Source: Boesenbergia rotunda
Taxonomy: Eukaryota > Streptophyta > Magnoliopsida > Zingiberales > Zingiberaceae
NCBI GenBank assembly: GCA_024364735.1
Contig: JAGFNQ010007672.1
Span: 166,364-230,363, forward strand
DNA length: 64,000 nt
Direction of reading: 5' to 3'
The position numbers and the translations under genes are program-made. Positions within the stretch are counted from its first letter, which is position 1. The number at the start of each line of letters is the position of its first letter. Positions 45,700 through 58,208 of this stretch are shown here, one piece after another. Below the pieces are notes generated by a model. That model searched no databases, was not told where the DNA came from, and was given only the letters and a program-made list of their open reading frames with translations.

Positions 45700-47040
45700 T
45701 GTAACGCCCGCTTTTTTTTTTTCCTAAAGCGGCGTTACACTAACATACTTCAGGCATGTAACATCATACTGCAGCGGAATAACTTAAACTTTACATGCCC
45801 CTACTACCAATTCTAACATAGTGACATGGACACTAGACATATAGACTTCATACTTAAACATCATGTCATAACAAGCTTAACATCATATCATGAGGTTCAT
45901 TTCATATCATGCATAACATCATATCATAAGTTTCCATAAGTCACTAATCGAGCATATACTTAACAAAAGTAAAGTTCTTAGCATAACGGCAAACGTTTGA
46001 TTTCATGGGCCAAGTCACTATCACACACATATAATCTTGCTCTCCTGCTGCTTCCTCATGGTCCCCTTGCATGATCTGCGGTATAAGGAAAAAGACTATA
46101 AGCACACAGGCTTAGTAAGACTCTTTCCTAATCACTAAAATCATTCGTCATTCATTCATAATCATATGGAACATAAGCATCATAACATTTCTATCATAGC
46201 ATAAAGCATAAACATAGGCATAAATCTAATTAAACATTCTTATCATGGCATAAAGTATAAACATAGGCATAAACATAATTAAACATTCTAAGCATGACAT
46301 CATACATGACATGAACATAAGCATAAGATGTAAATCAACCATAGGCATACTTTCTAGCATATCAAGCATAGACATCGTAAACATTCTAAGCATGGCATGA
46401 TACACGGCATAGCATAACTTAATAAACTTTCCTAGCATGGCATGAGACATGGCATAAATATAAACATAAGATATAAACCAACCTATATGACATAAACATA
46501 GGCATACATTCTAGCATATCATAAGAGCATCTTCTTACCATAATCATAACATGGATCATTCATTCTCATACATATCTTTTTAACATGGAGCATAAGCATA
46601 ACACATCATTATCATGACATAATGCATAACATGTATGAATGCATGGGTGGAATGCATATACATAGGGATGCTTAACTTTTAAAATCATACTTTTAAAATG
46701 CTTAAACATAATCATCATAACATTTGGGGTCCCCGGCTTGTACCACATACATACATCATAGCGCGCATCCCTAGTAAGTCCGAGGTAGCGAGCCCCGACC
46801 TACTAGGGTAAGGACAGCATAGTCGGTAGTCCCCGAACCGAGGCGTTCTCAAGGAGCCCATCCCTGTTGCACAGCTCCGGTAGTGCCAGAACCGTGGACA
46901 GCTCCGGTAGTCCAGAACCGGGGCGTTCTTAAGGTGCCCATCCCTTGGACCCATACTCGGGTCCGGTACAAGCCCATTCATAAAGTAAAATACTTTGCAT
47001 GCTTCATCATTCATAAGACATTCATAGCATACTTATCATG

Positions 47041-47285
47041 GCATCATTCTTATCATGAACATGATCATAACATATTTATCATGACATCCTTCTTATCATG
47101 AACATAGACATAACATACTTGTCGTGACATCATTCTTATCATGAACATAAACGTAACATACTTATCATGACATCATTCTTATCATGAACATAAACATAAC
47201 ATACTTATCATGACATCATTCTTATCATGAACATAAACATAAGATACTTATCATGGCATCATTCTTATCATGAACATAAACATAA
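47041..47285. repeat. 43-bp minisatellite in A2
   Basis: Units start at about 47041, 47083, 47126, 47169, 47212 and 47255. The unit is the reverse complement of that in A1 and has more copies. Confidence 0.9.
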
Positions 47286-47698
47286 GGTATGGTGCTTAAG
47301 GTTAGGGTTATGGGTAACTTAATTTCCATCACGTGCTTGAACCTTTACGTATACTTTATAATGAGCATAAACCATCATTCTTTGGGTCCTAACTCCATCC
47401 CAAACCCTAGATACCTGCCTTGGCCGAAATCCATAAGGCCCATGGGGGTATGGGAAAATTCCATTAAAATCCCCAATCAATCATAAGACACTAATCACAT
47501 TTTTACCATAGAGCCACTGGAGCCCTTACTTGAAATAAATCATAACTTTTTCCTTATTATTCCTTCTTGGCCGAAACTTATAGAGTCTCTAGACCGTGTG
47601 GAAATTTACATAATCACCCTCCATCACCCTTATATCATGACAACATATCAAATGTATACTTGAAGTTTAGAACTCACTCTAATCCTTGGGTCCTTGAG

Positions 47699-48241
47699 GT
47701 TGGCCGAAACACATAGGGTCTCTAGGGTACCCCAAAAATTCTAAAAAATTGTATTTAATCTCTAACATCATCAGAGAACATTTAAACAACATTATCAAGG
47801 TTTTTATCATAGTTATAGACACATAAATCATGGTGGCCGAAACCCTCAAGCTTAGGGTTCTTGGTTTTGTTTCTTTCATGTTGGCCGAAACCCTAGAGTG
47901 TCCTAGGGTACTCCAAAAATTCCCAAAAATTATACTTAACCTCTACACATCATAATGGAACATAAATAACATTATAAATATTTTTAACATATTTATAGAC
48001 ATTTAAATCATGGTGGCCGAAACCCATAAACATAGGGACCTTGGTTTTTGTCCCTTTCATGTTGGCCGAAACCCTAGAGTGTCCTAGGGTACTCTAAAAA
48101 TTCCCAAAAATTATACTTAACCTCTACACATCATAAGGGAACATTAAATAACATTATAAAGATTTTTAACATATTTATAGACATTCAAATCATGGTGGCC
48201 GAAACCCATAAACATAGGGACCTTGGTTTTGTTTCCTTTCA
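47699..48241. repeat. About 180-bp tandem repeat in A2, three copies
   Basis: TTGGCCGAAAC recurs at about 47699, 47880 and 48062, each followed by TCTAGGGTAC or TCCTAGGGTAC, an AT-rich stretch and ATCATGGTGGCCGAAACCC. The second and third copies are most alike. In A1 related GTTTCGGCC motifs are spaced less regularly. Confidence 0.8.
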
Positions 48242-48660
48242 ACATCAAATCCAAAAACTAACCCATATATCATGCTAAAAATCATGGAAATCATAGGGAA
48301 CTATTATACGACAGGTGAGGGAGTCTTACCTTAGATTCTCTTGATTTTTTGAACCTTGAAAGATGAGGAAATGGTAAGATCTTTGGACCCTTGCACACCT
48401 TTGTCCTTGTATCCTTTAAAAACTCTTAGACCTTGGAGATAAGACCCCTTGTGGAGCTTTTCCAAGGGAGAACCTTTCCTTGGGTGTTTGGCTAGGATGA
48501 GGGGAGAATGAGTTTCGAAAATGCAAGGAATGAGAAGAAGAAGTAACTCCCAAACCCCCCTATTTATCACCCATTAAAGAGGTAAATGAAAAGTCTCTCC
48601 ATGGCCCTTCATCTTCTTCTACTCCTTAACAACCATCCACTTCATTTCCTCATAAGAATT

Positions 48661-48735
48661 CCTTGCTAGGTGAGTTGGTTAAAGCATTCATGGTTGTACA
48701 AGAGGTCCAAGGTTCAATCCTTGGCCTATGCACCT
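48661..48735 (+). other. Antisense tRNA-like module in solo LTR A2
   Basis: Box A-like TAGGTGAGTTG at 48667 and box B GTTCAATCC at 48712 (45 nt apart). The T-arm-like stem CCAAGG/CCTTGG is perfect. It is the counterpart of 38071-38142 and is antisense to the LTR. Confidence 0.6.
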
Positions 48736-49222
48736 TTATTTTTATTTTATTTTTATTTTATTTAAATCCTTTTTCTTATTTTCGAAAATTCCCCTTTATT
48801 TCGAAAATTCTCCTAAAATCACCCATAATTATGATAATATTCCTAAATAAAATCCTTTTATATTTATATTAATTTTTACCTAATTAGGACCTATTTTTGG
48901 GACCCATTTAAGGCCCATTAATACCTAATGTCTCCATTTACATAGGAAAATTAAGCTAAGACTTACCCATAATCATGCTAATATGTCTAATTAAATCCTA
49001 CTTATATTTATACTAATCTCTACCTAGAATCCCCCTATAGTTATGGTACTAAAAAGCCCATATAGGACCCATTAGTGCTGAGTTTTCTCAATTTAAATGA
49101 GAAAACATGGGTTTTCTAGGCCAAAGTTGGTATTAATACCTCTAGGTCCTTCAGAAAATTATTTAAATATGCTCAATATTTTCATAAAATATTAAGAGAA
49201 TTTTCCGGGTCGTTACACTCTT

Positions 49223-49320
49223 GACTACCCTTCCCTTGTTCAGTGTATCACTAACTTAAGCATATTGTCAAACATTGAAACACTTAGAGGAGGACATCAC
49301 TGATACATCTTGCACCAACA
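49223..49320 (-). mobile_element. Copia-O LTR, part 3 (LTR start)
   Basis: Unique sequence from the A2 target duplication to CACCAACA at 49320, the start of the LTR in the minus direction (TGTTGGTGCAAG). It resembles the D1 and D2 LTR starts. A purine-rich AAAAATGGAGAGAT (minus) adjoins at 49321-49334, so this is the 3' LTR of O. Confidence 0.82.
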
Positions 49321-49951
49321 ATCTCTCCATTTTTGATGTTTGACAATATGTTAAGTTAGATTGGATAAAAGGGCTAAACCTTGGAAAAAAAATAATCTAA
49401 GTTTTGAAAGTACATTTTGATCTTTGGGAGAAAACCATTTCTTTTCTAAGATAAGCTCACTCACCCCTTTTTGAAAAAGAAATTTTGATTTTCATTGATC
49501 CTTTGGGAAGAAATTTTTTTTTCTAACTTAAGCTCTCACTCACCCCCTTTGTCATACATATAAAAAACGACCAAAACACTTGCACCAACAATGAATAAAA
49601 GATTTCCTTTTGAAAGTACTTAGTATAATTTTTTAAAGCATAGCAAAAAGCTAGTAAAAGAAACTAAGTACTTTAAATTTCTCAAAAAAAAATCTACTTT
49701 GAAAAGTATTGTGCAAAAAATATTTCGTGTTTGTAGGAAAATATTTGAACTTTGGAAAAATTCTTGCCTTAGAAAAACTTGCATTTCGAAAAGATTTTGC
49801 AAAAGATTGCACTCATAAAAAGATTTTCTCTTGACAAATCGTGCATTTCGAAGAATACTGTGAAATAAAAAATTTGAAAGATATTTTATACTTAACACAT
49901 TTTCACTCTGTGAAAAATTGAACAAAAACATTGTTCTTTGAAGCATGTTAG
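49321..49951 (-). other. Copia-O internal region before its 3' LTR
   Basis: AT-rich, with many TTTTGAAA-like runs, as in the 3' untranslated regions of D1 and D2. No frame. D2 is inserted at 49952, with GTTAG (49947-49951) as its presumed left target copy. The coding region of O should lie beyond the window. Confidence 0.7.
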
Positions 49952-51378
49952 TGTTGGATCGAGAAGCCCGATAGAGGGGGGGGGTGAATATCGGAAAACT
50001 TTCGGATTCGTATAAGAATAGGTACGCAGCGGAAATTAACGAAAAGACACAGAGACGCAATCGATTTACTTGGTTCGGAGCCTGTGTCGACTCCTACTCC
50101 AAGGCCCACGGTCATTGACCGTTTACTTTGGGCAATTCTATATTTGGCGCAAATAAGTTACACAATATGATTTACAAAATCAAGTGCAATAAAATATTAA
50201 TTAAAGAAATACACTCTTCTTTTTACCGACGTCCGGAGTAGGTCGACTCTTTCGGGGCAGCAGGACGTCGTCGGCTCGAGGTGAAGCGTTTCCGGAGCAA
50301 GGCGCGAGCGTAGAAGAACTTTGAGGCGTTGGAAGAATTGATATCTTGAAGCCTTAGTCGAAGGTCCCTTATATAGGGCCTGGGGGCGCCCGGGATGTCG
50401 GGGGCGCCCCCCACGTGGCGTTTGATCCGGTTGTAGCTCGGTCACCGTCTGATCCCCTTATCCTCGGGATCCACTTTGACCGGGGCGCCCGCAGCGCTTG
50501 GGGCGCCCGGATTGACCGGGTCACACTCTATCCTTTGGCTTTGCTTGGCTTCGAGGGGTTCGGGTTCAATGTATGCGCATGGGGGCGCCCACAGCGCAGG
50601 GGGTGCCCGCGAGCAGCGGGGGCGCCCGGAAGCACGGGGGCGCCCGCAGCTTGTACTGTCGAAGCGCACTTTTTGATTGTGTGTTTGGTGTTCACCTTGG
50701 GGGCGCCCGGGACACTCCGGGCGCCCTGGTCAGCAGTTGCCTCACTCCTTTGAGGCACTCTGAGCTGCAGACTCACGTTCCTTCGGTCCTGCATCCAGGG
50801 TTAGTCCAAAACACAATAACATAATAAATTATTAGATTTATACAGCCTTAGCTGTCTTGGTTCTGACTTTGGTCTCCAAAATGGAGTCCTAGGTCGAACC
50901 GACGCCTACTGTTCCCTCGACGGGGAACGCGTCCTCACCTACTCCTCTCGGGAGAATTTACCTGATGCCAACCGCTCCTTTGGTTGGACTTTTGCCTGAC
51001 GGTCCTTTGTCAGGGCTTGGATGCCGAGCTGTCCTTCGCCCGGTGCCTAGCATTCCTTCGCTAGGGCTTTAGTCCCAGGCTGTCCTTCGCCTGGAGCCTA
51101 GCAGTCCTTCGCTAGGTCTTGGATGCTGGCAGTCCTTCGCCAGTTGCCTAGCAGTCCTTTGCTAGGGCTTCGGTCCTAGACTGTCCTTCGCCTGGAGCCT
51201 AGCAGTCCTTCGCTAGGACTTTCTTTCCTGGCATTCCTTTGCCAGTGCCTAGCAGTCCTTCGCTAGGGCTTTTCCTGTACACTTGATTAACTTGTTAGAA
51301 AACAAGAAAGACTTAACTTTTGACCTATGTTGCCATTATCAAAACACAGGTTTGACTTAGGTGCATTCTGCACCAACA
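49952..51378 (-). mobile_element. Copia-D2 3' LTR
   Basis: In LTR order: start TGTTGGTGCAGAATGC at 51378, a 50-51 bp tandem repeat (about 51020-51275), the block conserved with D1 and O (about 50840-50975), GGGCGCCC palindromes (50390-50730), a TATA box CTATATAAGG (minus, 50368-50377), and TTCACCCCCCCC...TCTATCGG before the terminus at 49952. Confidence 0.93.
51020..51275. repeat. 50-51 bp tandem repeat in the D2 LTR
   Basis: CCTAGCAKTCCTT recurs at 51046, 51097, 51147, 51198 and 51248. The array occupies the same place as the 76-bp array of D1 and the degenerate array of O. Confidence 0.85.
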
Positions 51379-52568
51379 ATCTCCCCCTTTTTGATTTATG
51401 ACAACCCTAGTTCAAAAAGTTAAGTTTAAGCATCATATGAAAAAAGTTCTATTCCCTCCCCCTGGAAGGAATCTCCCCCTAGATTTTTCAAAAATTCGTG
51501 GGGTTTTTTAAAGACTTTACTTGTACTTTGGAAACTTAAGTTTTAGGTACTTATAAGTAACTTAAAAGTACATAGTAGAGTTTTTAAAGCATAATTTGAG
51601 TACTTACAATTTTTTTTTTTAAGTCTTAAGTTTTAAAGTACTCAAAATGTTAGCTTAGTAGTTTTTGGAACACTTTAGTACTTAACAAAAAACTTTAGCT
51701 TTAGAGTAATAGCTTAAGTAGAAACCTTTTGAAAGGCTAGAGTTTTTTGCAAAATTTGAAAGATTGAAAAATATTTTTGAAGCTTGAGTACTTTGCAAAA
51801 TTTTGAAAGCTTAAGTATTTTTCAAAAAAAATTTGAATAAGTAAAACTTTTTGAAAGCAACCTTTTTGAATAAAGGATAGAGTATAGAAAAAAATTTGAA
51901 AATTTTACTTTACTCTCTCCTTTCCTGTCTCTCCCCCTTTGCCATATATCAAAACAAATAAGAATAGCATGGATAAAGGAAATAAATAAGAGTTTGCTGT
52001 ACTGAACCAGTTTGATTTTCACTAAATCAATCAATTTTTGTCAATAGGGACCTGTCTAACCCAATTAGCTACTTACTAACTGTTATATACAGTAGTTTTT
52101 GCTAGGGTTAGTCAAGTTAAGTGTTTCTGTTCAAGTTAGATTTTCTAATCTTGACACTTAACTTGATTGCTGTATAAGTTGTATTTAGTGCCCCAATTTC
52201 TGCAGATGCACTGACTTAAAGCATCTTGAATTGAGGCAAAGACCTAAGCATCTCAACCCTTTCTAGGTTATCAATCAAAAGTATCCTTAGGTGCTTGTGA
52301 GATGCTGGCTTCTAAGTCTATAGGTGCATGCAGTTCTAGGGTTAAAGCCTAGGCTAAGTCCATTTTCGAAAAAGCCCTAGTTTTGAAGGGGGTAGTTTTA
52401 AAATTAATATAAAACTAAGTCGAAAAGATTTTAAAATTGATTTTTGAAATAAAGCTAAGTTGAAAATGAAAACTGATTTTGAAATTTAAATAAAACAGTT
52501 TTTCAAAAATAGAAAATTTTAGAAAACTTATTTTTGAAATCAAGTAGAGTAAAAACAATTGAGTTAAA
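51379..52568 (-). other. Copia-D2 3' untranslated region
   Basis: AT-rich, without a credible frame; homologous in blocks to 32882-34136 of D1. The polypurine tract lies at its LTR end. No envelope-like gene. Confidence 0.75.
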
Positions 52569-55500
52569 CTATTCTACTGAACACAATCCTAACTGCCTTC
52601 TTAGTGAACTGAACTCAGATTCAGGTAAGGGTTTTGTGAATATATCAGCTAGGTTGGATTTAGAGTCAATATGCTTAAGTGCTATTTCACCCCTGGCTAC
52701 ATAGTCTCTTACAAAATGATGTTTGACTTCTATATGTTTGGTTCTGGAGTGTTGAATTGGGTTCTTAGTTAAATTAATTGAACTTATATTGTCAATGAAT
52801 ACTTGAGTTTGGGTGTAGTTGAGCTGAAAGTCCTTGAGTGTGTGCATCATCCATAAAAGTTGAGCCACACATTCTCCTAATGCCACATACTAAGCTTCAA
52901 TTGTGGATAGAGCTACACAGTGTTGTTTTCTGCTGCACCAACTAACTAGACTCTGACCTAACAGTTGGCAGCTTCCACTTGTGCTCTTTCTATCTAACTT
53001 ACAGCCTGCATAGTCAGAATCTGTGTATCCTGTTAAATCAAAAGTTGAAGTTCTAGGATACCAAATCCCTACATTTAGGGTGCCCTTTACATACCTTAAA
53101 ATTCTTTTTAGGGCTGCTAAGTGCGTTTCCTTAGCACAAGTTTGGTATCTAGCACACATCCCTACAGCAAAAAGAATATCAGGTCTGCTGGCTGTAAGGT
53201 ACAGTAGGCTACCTATCATACTCCTATAGAGTTTAGGATCCACTGGTTTACCATCAGGGTCACTATCTATTTTTACATTAGTGGCCATGGGGGTACTTAT
53301 GCTTTTAGAGTTATCCATTTTAAATTTCTTTATTAATTCTTTAGCATATTTGAATTGATGAACATAGTTACCATCCCTAGTTTGTTTGATTTGTAGTCCT
53401 AGGAAAAATGTAAGCTCACCAACTAAGCTCATTTCAAATTCATCTTCCATTATCTTAACAAATTCTTTTAGAAAGTTGGTGTTGGTGGATCCAAAGATTA
53501 TGTCATCTACGTAAATTTGGGCAATAAATATATCTTTTCCTAGGGTCTTAATGAATAGGGTTGAGTCAATTTGGCCTTGTTTAAATTCTTTAGTAGTTAA
53601 GTAAGTTGATAGTCTTTCATACCAAGCCCTAGGTGCTTGTTTTAATCCATATAGGGCTTTAGTTAGTTTATAGACGTGGTTAGGTTTGTCTAAGTCCTCA
53701 AACCCGGGGGGTTTCCCTACATAAACTTCTTCTTTAATAAATCCATTTAAAAAGGCTGACTTTACATCCATCTGATATAACTTGAATCCTTTATGGGATG
53801 CAAAGGCCAATAACATTCTAATGGACTCAAGTCTAGCTACTGGGGTATATGTTTCATCATAGTCTAGTCCCTCTACTTGGCTGAATCCCTTAGCTACTAA
53901 GCGGACTTTATTTCTGACTATTTCTCCTTGATCATTTAGTTTGTTCCTAAAGACCCATTTAGTATCTATAATGGATTTACCTTCAGGTTTAGGCACTAGT
54001 TCCCAACTTGGTTCCTCTCAAATTGAGCTAATTCTTCTTGCATAGCTATGATCCAATCAGGGTCAGGTAGGGCTTCATCTATAGTTTTGGGTTCTATTTT
54101 TGATATCATAGCTATTTGACTGAGGTTTCTATAGGAGGACCTAGTCCTGACTCCTAGAGTTGGATCACCCATAATTTGATCAGTTGGGTGACTAAGTCTG
54201 GGTTTCTTTGTTCTTCTAGAGCTTGGTTCAGCCTCGGGTCCGGCTGGTTGGTTTGGTTCACTATTCGGTTCGACTCTTTGGACTTGTTCATTTGGTGATT
54301 TGATTCTTGGTTCATTAATTGGTTCAATGGTTAACTCGTTTAAGGGTTCAATTAAGGGTTCATTATTTTCTTGGTCAGAGTGTGATGAAGTTAAATCTGG
54401 ATTATTAGATGTTGAATTGATTTCTTCATCAAAAATTAAGTTTGTAGTTTCTTCAATTTTCTTAGTTTGTTTGTTATAAACTCTATAGGCTCTACTTGTG
54501 GTTGAGTATCCTAGGAAGATACCAGGGTTTGACTTGGATTGAAATTTTCCTAAATAGTCTTTGGTGTTTAGGATATGGACTTTACATCCAAAGACCCTTA
54601 GGTAATGTAAATTTGGTAGTCTATGGTAGTACAATTCATAGGGGGTTTTGTTGTGTCGCTTATTAATTAAAACCCTATTTTGGATATAACAGGCTGTACT
54701 AATTGCTTCTGCCCAAAATTGGTTTTCTAGATTAAATTCGTTGAGCATAGCCCTAGCGGCTTCTTGTAAGGTTCTATTCCTTCGCTCAACTATCCCATTT
54801 TGTTGGGGGGTTCTAGGACATGAAAATTCATGTAAATATCCATTTATTTTACAGAATTCTTCGAATCGTTGATTCTCAAATTCTCCCCCGTGATCACTCC
54901 TAAGTCTTTTTATTTTAGTGTCATTTTGATTTTCAATTAGTTTACAGAATTCAATAAATAGGTTTAGGGTTTCATCTTTGGTTTTTAGGAACCTAACCCA
55001 GGTAAACCTAGAGTAATCATCAACTATTACTAAGCAGTATCGGTTCCCGCTTAGTGATTTGGCTCCATGTGAATCAAGTAGGTCAAGGTGCAGGAGCTCA
55101 AGTGTAGTTTGAGTTAAGTTAGATTGAATAAGTTTGTGATTGGATTTGGTTTGTTTGCCTTGATTACATGATTCACATATTAGGTTTTCATTATTTTTGA
55201 TTTTGGGGATACCTTTGATTAAGCCAAGTTGGGTAATTTTTGATATAGTTCTTACATTGGTATGACCTAATCTCCTATGCCAGAGGTTTGTTTGTTCTAA
55301 TTGTGTTAACATACATTTAGGTATAATGGGAAGATTTATAGTGTATACATTGTTTTTCCTAGTGCCCTTAAGTATGATTTCTGAGTCTTGTTCATTTCTA
55401 ATCAGGCAGTTAGAATTATTGAAAGTAACTATATAACCAGAATCACATAACTGACTTATGCTAAGCAAGTTAAAATTAAAGTTTTCAACCAATAGAACTT

Positions 55501-55684
55501 TCTTAATAATGAAATCAGATTTAAGCTCAATATTACCTGACCCAATTACCTTGAGTGTAGCATTATTGCCAAATGCCACTGAGCCTAGGTTTTTGAGTTT
55601 GAGCTTGGTGAACTTCAATTTATCTCCAGTCATGTGTCTGGAGCAACCGCTATCCAACATCCATTGATCCAAATCTTTATGTTC
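52569..55684 (-). pseudogene. Copia-D2 pol (PR-IN-RT-RNase H), nearly intact
   Basis: The protease site WMLDSGCSRHMTG lies near the start. Integrase follows with LHLDLLDSHG, VDDYSRFTWVRF, RSDHGGEF and PQQNGIVERRN. A linker rich in Glu-Pro follows, then after a one-base deletion near 54007 (TTGGG where D1 has TCTGGG) the RT with ARLESIRMLLAF, MDVKSAFLNGF and YVDDIIFGS. RNase H has YTDSDYAGCKLDRKSTSG. A TAG at about 52888 splits the RNase H just before YVALGECVAQ, and the text then runs to LADIFTKPLPESEF and the natural stop at 52569. Catalytic residues that I can identify are kept. The reading frame opens right after CTCTTTATGCGTAG at 55685-55698. Confidence 0.93.
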
Positions 55685-56326
55685 CTACGCATAAAGAGTT
55701 TTCTTGATTTAGATCCAATTAGAATCAGGAATAGCTTAAATTGAGTTTCACTGCCTAGTCTGTCTCACCCAATCTAGGGTTTTCAATCACGTTAACCTTA
55801 TAGGTTTTGTGAGACAGTTTTTGATTAGAAGTTATTTTGAAAAAGTTTGATTAATTTTGAAAACAATTAAATTTATGTTTAAATCTATAAATAACTGAAA
55901 TTTTGTGTTAGATTCGAATTTAACAAAAATTAATTTGAATTTGAAATTCAAAAATTGGCTTCCAGGTCTTGGCGAGGCACTAGGCCTTCTTTGGCCGAAG
56001 CCTTATGGGATCATCCACCCTTTCCTTGACAAAGCCTTTTAATGAAATTTCATTTTCAAAATCAATTTCTGAAAAATTTCTGGTCTAACTAGTTTGGGTT
56101 TTGGATCGGTAGCTTCGGTCAGTTCCGCCAGTCTAAAGAGACCAAGTGAACTTGATCTTATTAGAATTGGTTTCCCCAACGTACTATCATCTCACCTCTA
56201 CCCAATACTATGTTGTCAAATTTCAGCTAAGTTTGTTCAGTCCTTAACTAACCTAAGTCTAAGCATGGTATATTGCAGAAATTAAATAAACAATCAAACA
56301 ATCAATTTAAATCAATAATGACAAGT
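55685..56326 (-). other. Conserved gag-pol spacer (D2)
   Basis: Non-coding counterpart of 29063-29755. The palindrome AATGAAATTTCATT is intact at 56041-56054, and the acceptor-like end is kept. Conservation between two elements with different LTRs argues that this segment does something for the element. Confidence 0.6.
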
Positions 56327-57969
56327 TTATCTAATAATAAAAATGGTTTTCAGTTTGGCTCCCCCTGGACTAAAGCCACGGTGATGGTTAGGCAAGATGT
56401 GAATCTTGTCCTTGGGGATCCAATACTGATTTGATCCAGTTGGTTTGTTCAGGCATAGTTTAGGTACCCATGCCTGAGTTTTGCCTCTGGACTGATTCAG
56501 TACAGCCAAATATGATCTTTGTCGGGATTTGGTTTGGTAGCCAAGTCCGGATCTATTTAGAACTGATTTCTGTTTTCCAAGAATCATGTCAAGATTTTTG
56601 GAACCAGAAGTGAATCGTTCTAAGGCTGATCTAAGATCCTTAACCTGAGTTTTCAGGGAGGAGTTTTCCTTTTCAAGTTTTTCAACTTGAGTAGGAGTTC
56701 CTTCCTGAACCTTCTCGGTTAAGGGTTTAGAGTTAGCTCCCTCTTTCAGGAGTTTTACTTCCTGTCGGAGGGTTTCGACCCGGAGTTTGGCTTTTGCCAA
56801 ATCACGAGAAAGAAAAGAAATCAATTCAGTTAACTGTAATCTATTAAAACCAGTTATCTTAATTTCTCCGTCTTCTGTGAAGGTCAGCTCGCCGTCCTCT
56901 TGTTCTGATTCTGACTCTGTCTCGACTTTATCTGAGGCGGTCAGAGCTAGGAGGTTGGACTGGGGTGCCTCTTCTTCTTCTTCTGAGGAAGACTCGTCCC
57001 AGGTTGCTTGAAGCGCCTTCTTTCTTCTCGGCTTTTTAGTCTCCTTTAGGTTAGGGCACTCTGACTTGTAGTGGCCCTTTTTCTTGCACTCGTAGCAGGT
57101 CACATTGGGCTTGTTTGCTGGTTCAGTTGGTTCGTCCTTTCTTCGGCCGGTTTTTCGTTTGTTGGTTCGGTTCTTCAGCTCCTTGTAGTAGCTTCGAGCG
57201 AGCCGGACCAGCTTAGTTTGATCTTTATCTTCTTCTTCTGAATCTGAGTCTGAGTTAGATTCGGTTTCAGGTTCAGGCTTCTTCTTTGTTGTTCTTCCAG
57301 TCTTGCCTGCAAGAAAGCAATACCTTTCTCAACCATATTGGTGTTAGTTTGTTCGTGCAGTTCTAGTTCAGAAAATAATTCGTCTAATTTTATTTTAGAA
57401 AGATCCCTAGAGACCTTGTATGCATCTACCATAGATGCCCACAAGGTGTTTCTAGGGAAGGCGTTTAGAGCATACCTTATTAGGTCACGGTTTTCGACCT
57501 TGTGACCTATTGTGTGAAGACCGTTCATTACCTCTTGGATCCGTGCGTGGAGTTGGGCTGCTGATTCGTTGTCCGCCATCTTGATAGTGTATAATTTGTT
57601 TAGTAGCAGATCCCGCTTGCTGATCTGAGTATCTGAAGTCCCTTCGTGCAGCTCGATCAGTTTTGTCCATAGCTCCTTTGCACTATTGAAGGGGCCCACG
57701 CGGTTCAGCTCTTCTTTTGTCAGCCCGCATTGTAGGGTTTGCGTTGCTTTTGCGTCGGCTTCTATCTTGCGATTTAGAGTGTTGTCCCACTCCGAGTAGC
57801 TTTGTGGAAGTCCTTCTGCATTTCGGGGGATCTCCAGATCGGACTGGATAATGATCCACATGTCCACCTGAGTTTTCAGGTGGACCTTCATGCGACTTTT
57901 CCAGTAGGAAAAGTCTTCTCCACTGAAGAGTGGAGGTCTAGCGGTGCTGAATCCCTCTTGCATAGACAT
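56327..57969 (-). pseudogene. Copia-D2 gag (one frameshift)
   Basis: Starts MSMQEGFSTARPPLFSGEDF as in D1. The first frame runs to 57175. It leaves the D1 text after KGIAF, near 57310, where a shift is needed to continue into the basic/acidic region and the zinc knuckle CYECKKKGHYKSEC (intact) at the start of the second frame (57103). The C-terminus has the same coiled-coil-like stretch (LEKENSSLKTQVKDLRSALE) and ends SPGGAKLKTIFIIR. The codon that is a stop in D1 (28895) is Gln here. Leader of about 225 bp upstream. Confidence 0.92.
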
Positions 57970-58208
57970 TTGTTCTGAAAAAGAAAAGCTAAAAGAGATT
58001 TGCCAAGATTTGGTCTTGGATTAGCAGTGCTGGATAAATTAAAGACAAGGGGTGTTGCACCAACCTTGCCAAAGAAAACGAATGAAATTTTTTCTTCGAA
58101 GAATTCGTAAGATAAAGAAAATAAAATGATAAAATTAAAAAGAAATCCGAAAAGAAATTTTCAAACTGGTGGTTGCACCAAGTTTGAATTCCCCGCTCTG
58201 ATACCACT

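Larger units (their letters stand above)
45700..49217 (-). mobile_element. Solo Gypsy LTR A2
   Basis: 3518 bp; in the LTR direction it begins TGTAACGACCCGG (at 49217) and ends AAGCGGGCGTTACA-like text at 45700. It is flanked by CTCTT at 45695-45699 and 49218-49222. Same family as A1. It includes a 43-bp minisatellite (47041-47285), a threefold repeat of about 180 bp (47699-48241) and an antisense tRNA-like module (48661-48735). No internal region remains. Confidence 0.93.

Noticed and set aside
50197..50824. Gly/Ala/Arg-rich overlapping frames in the D2 LTR
   Set aside because: Produced by GGGCGCCC-rich sequence upstream of the TATA box; no domain.
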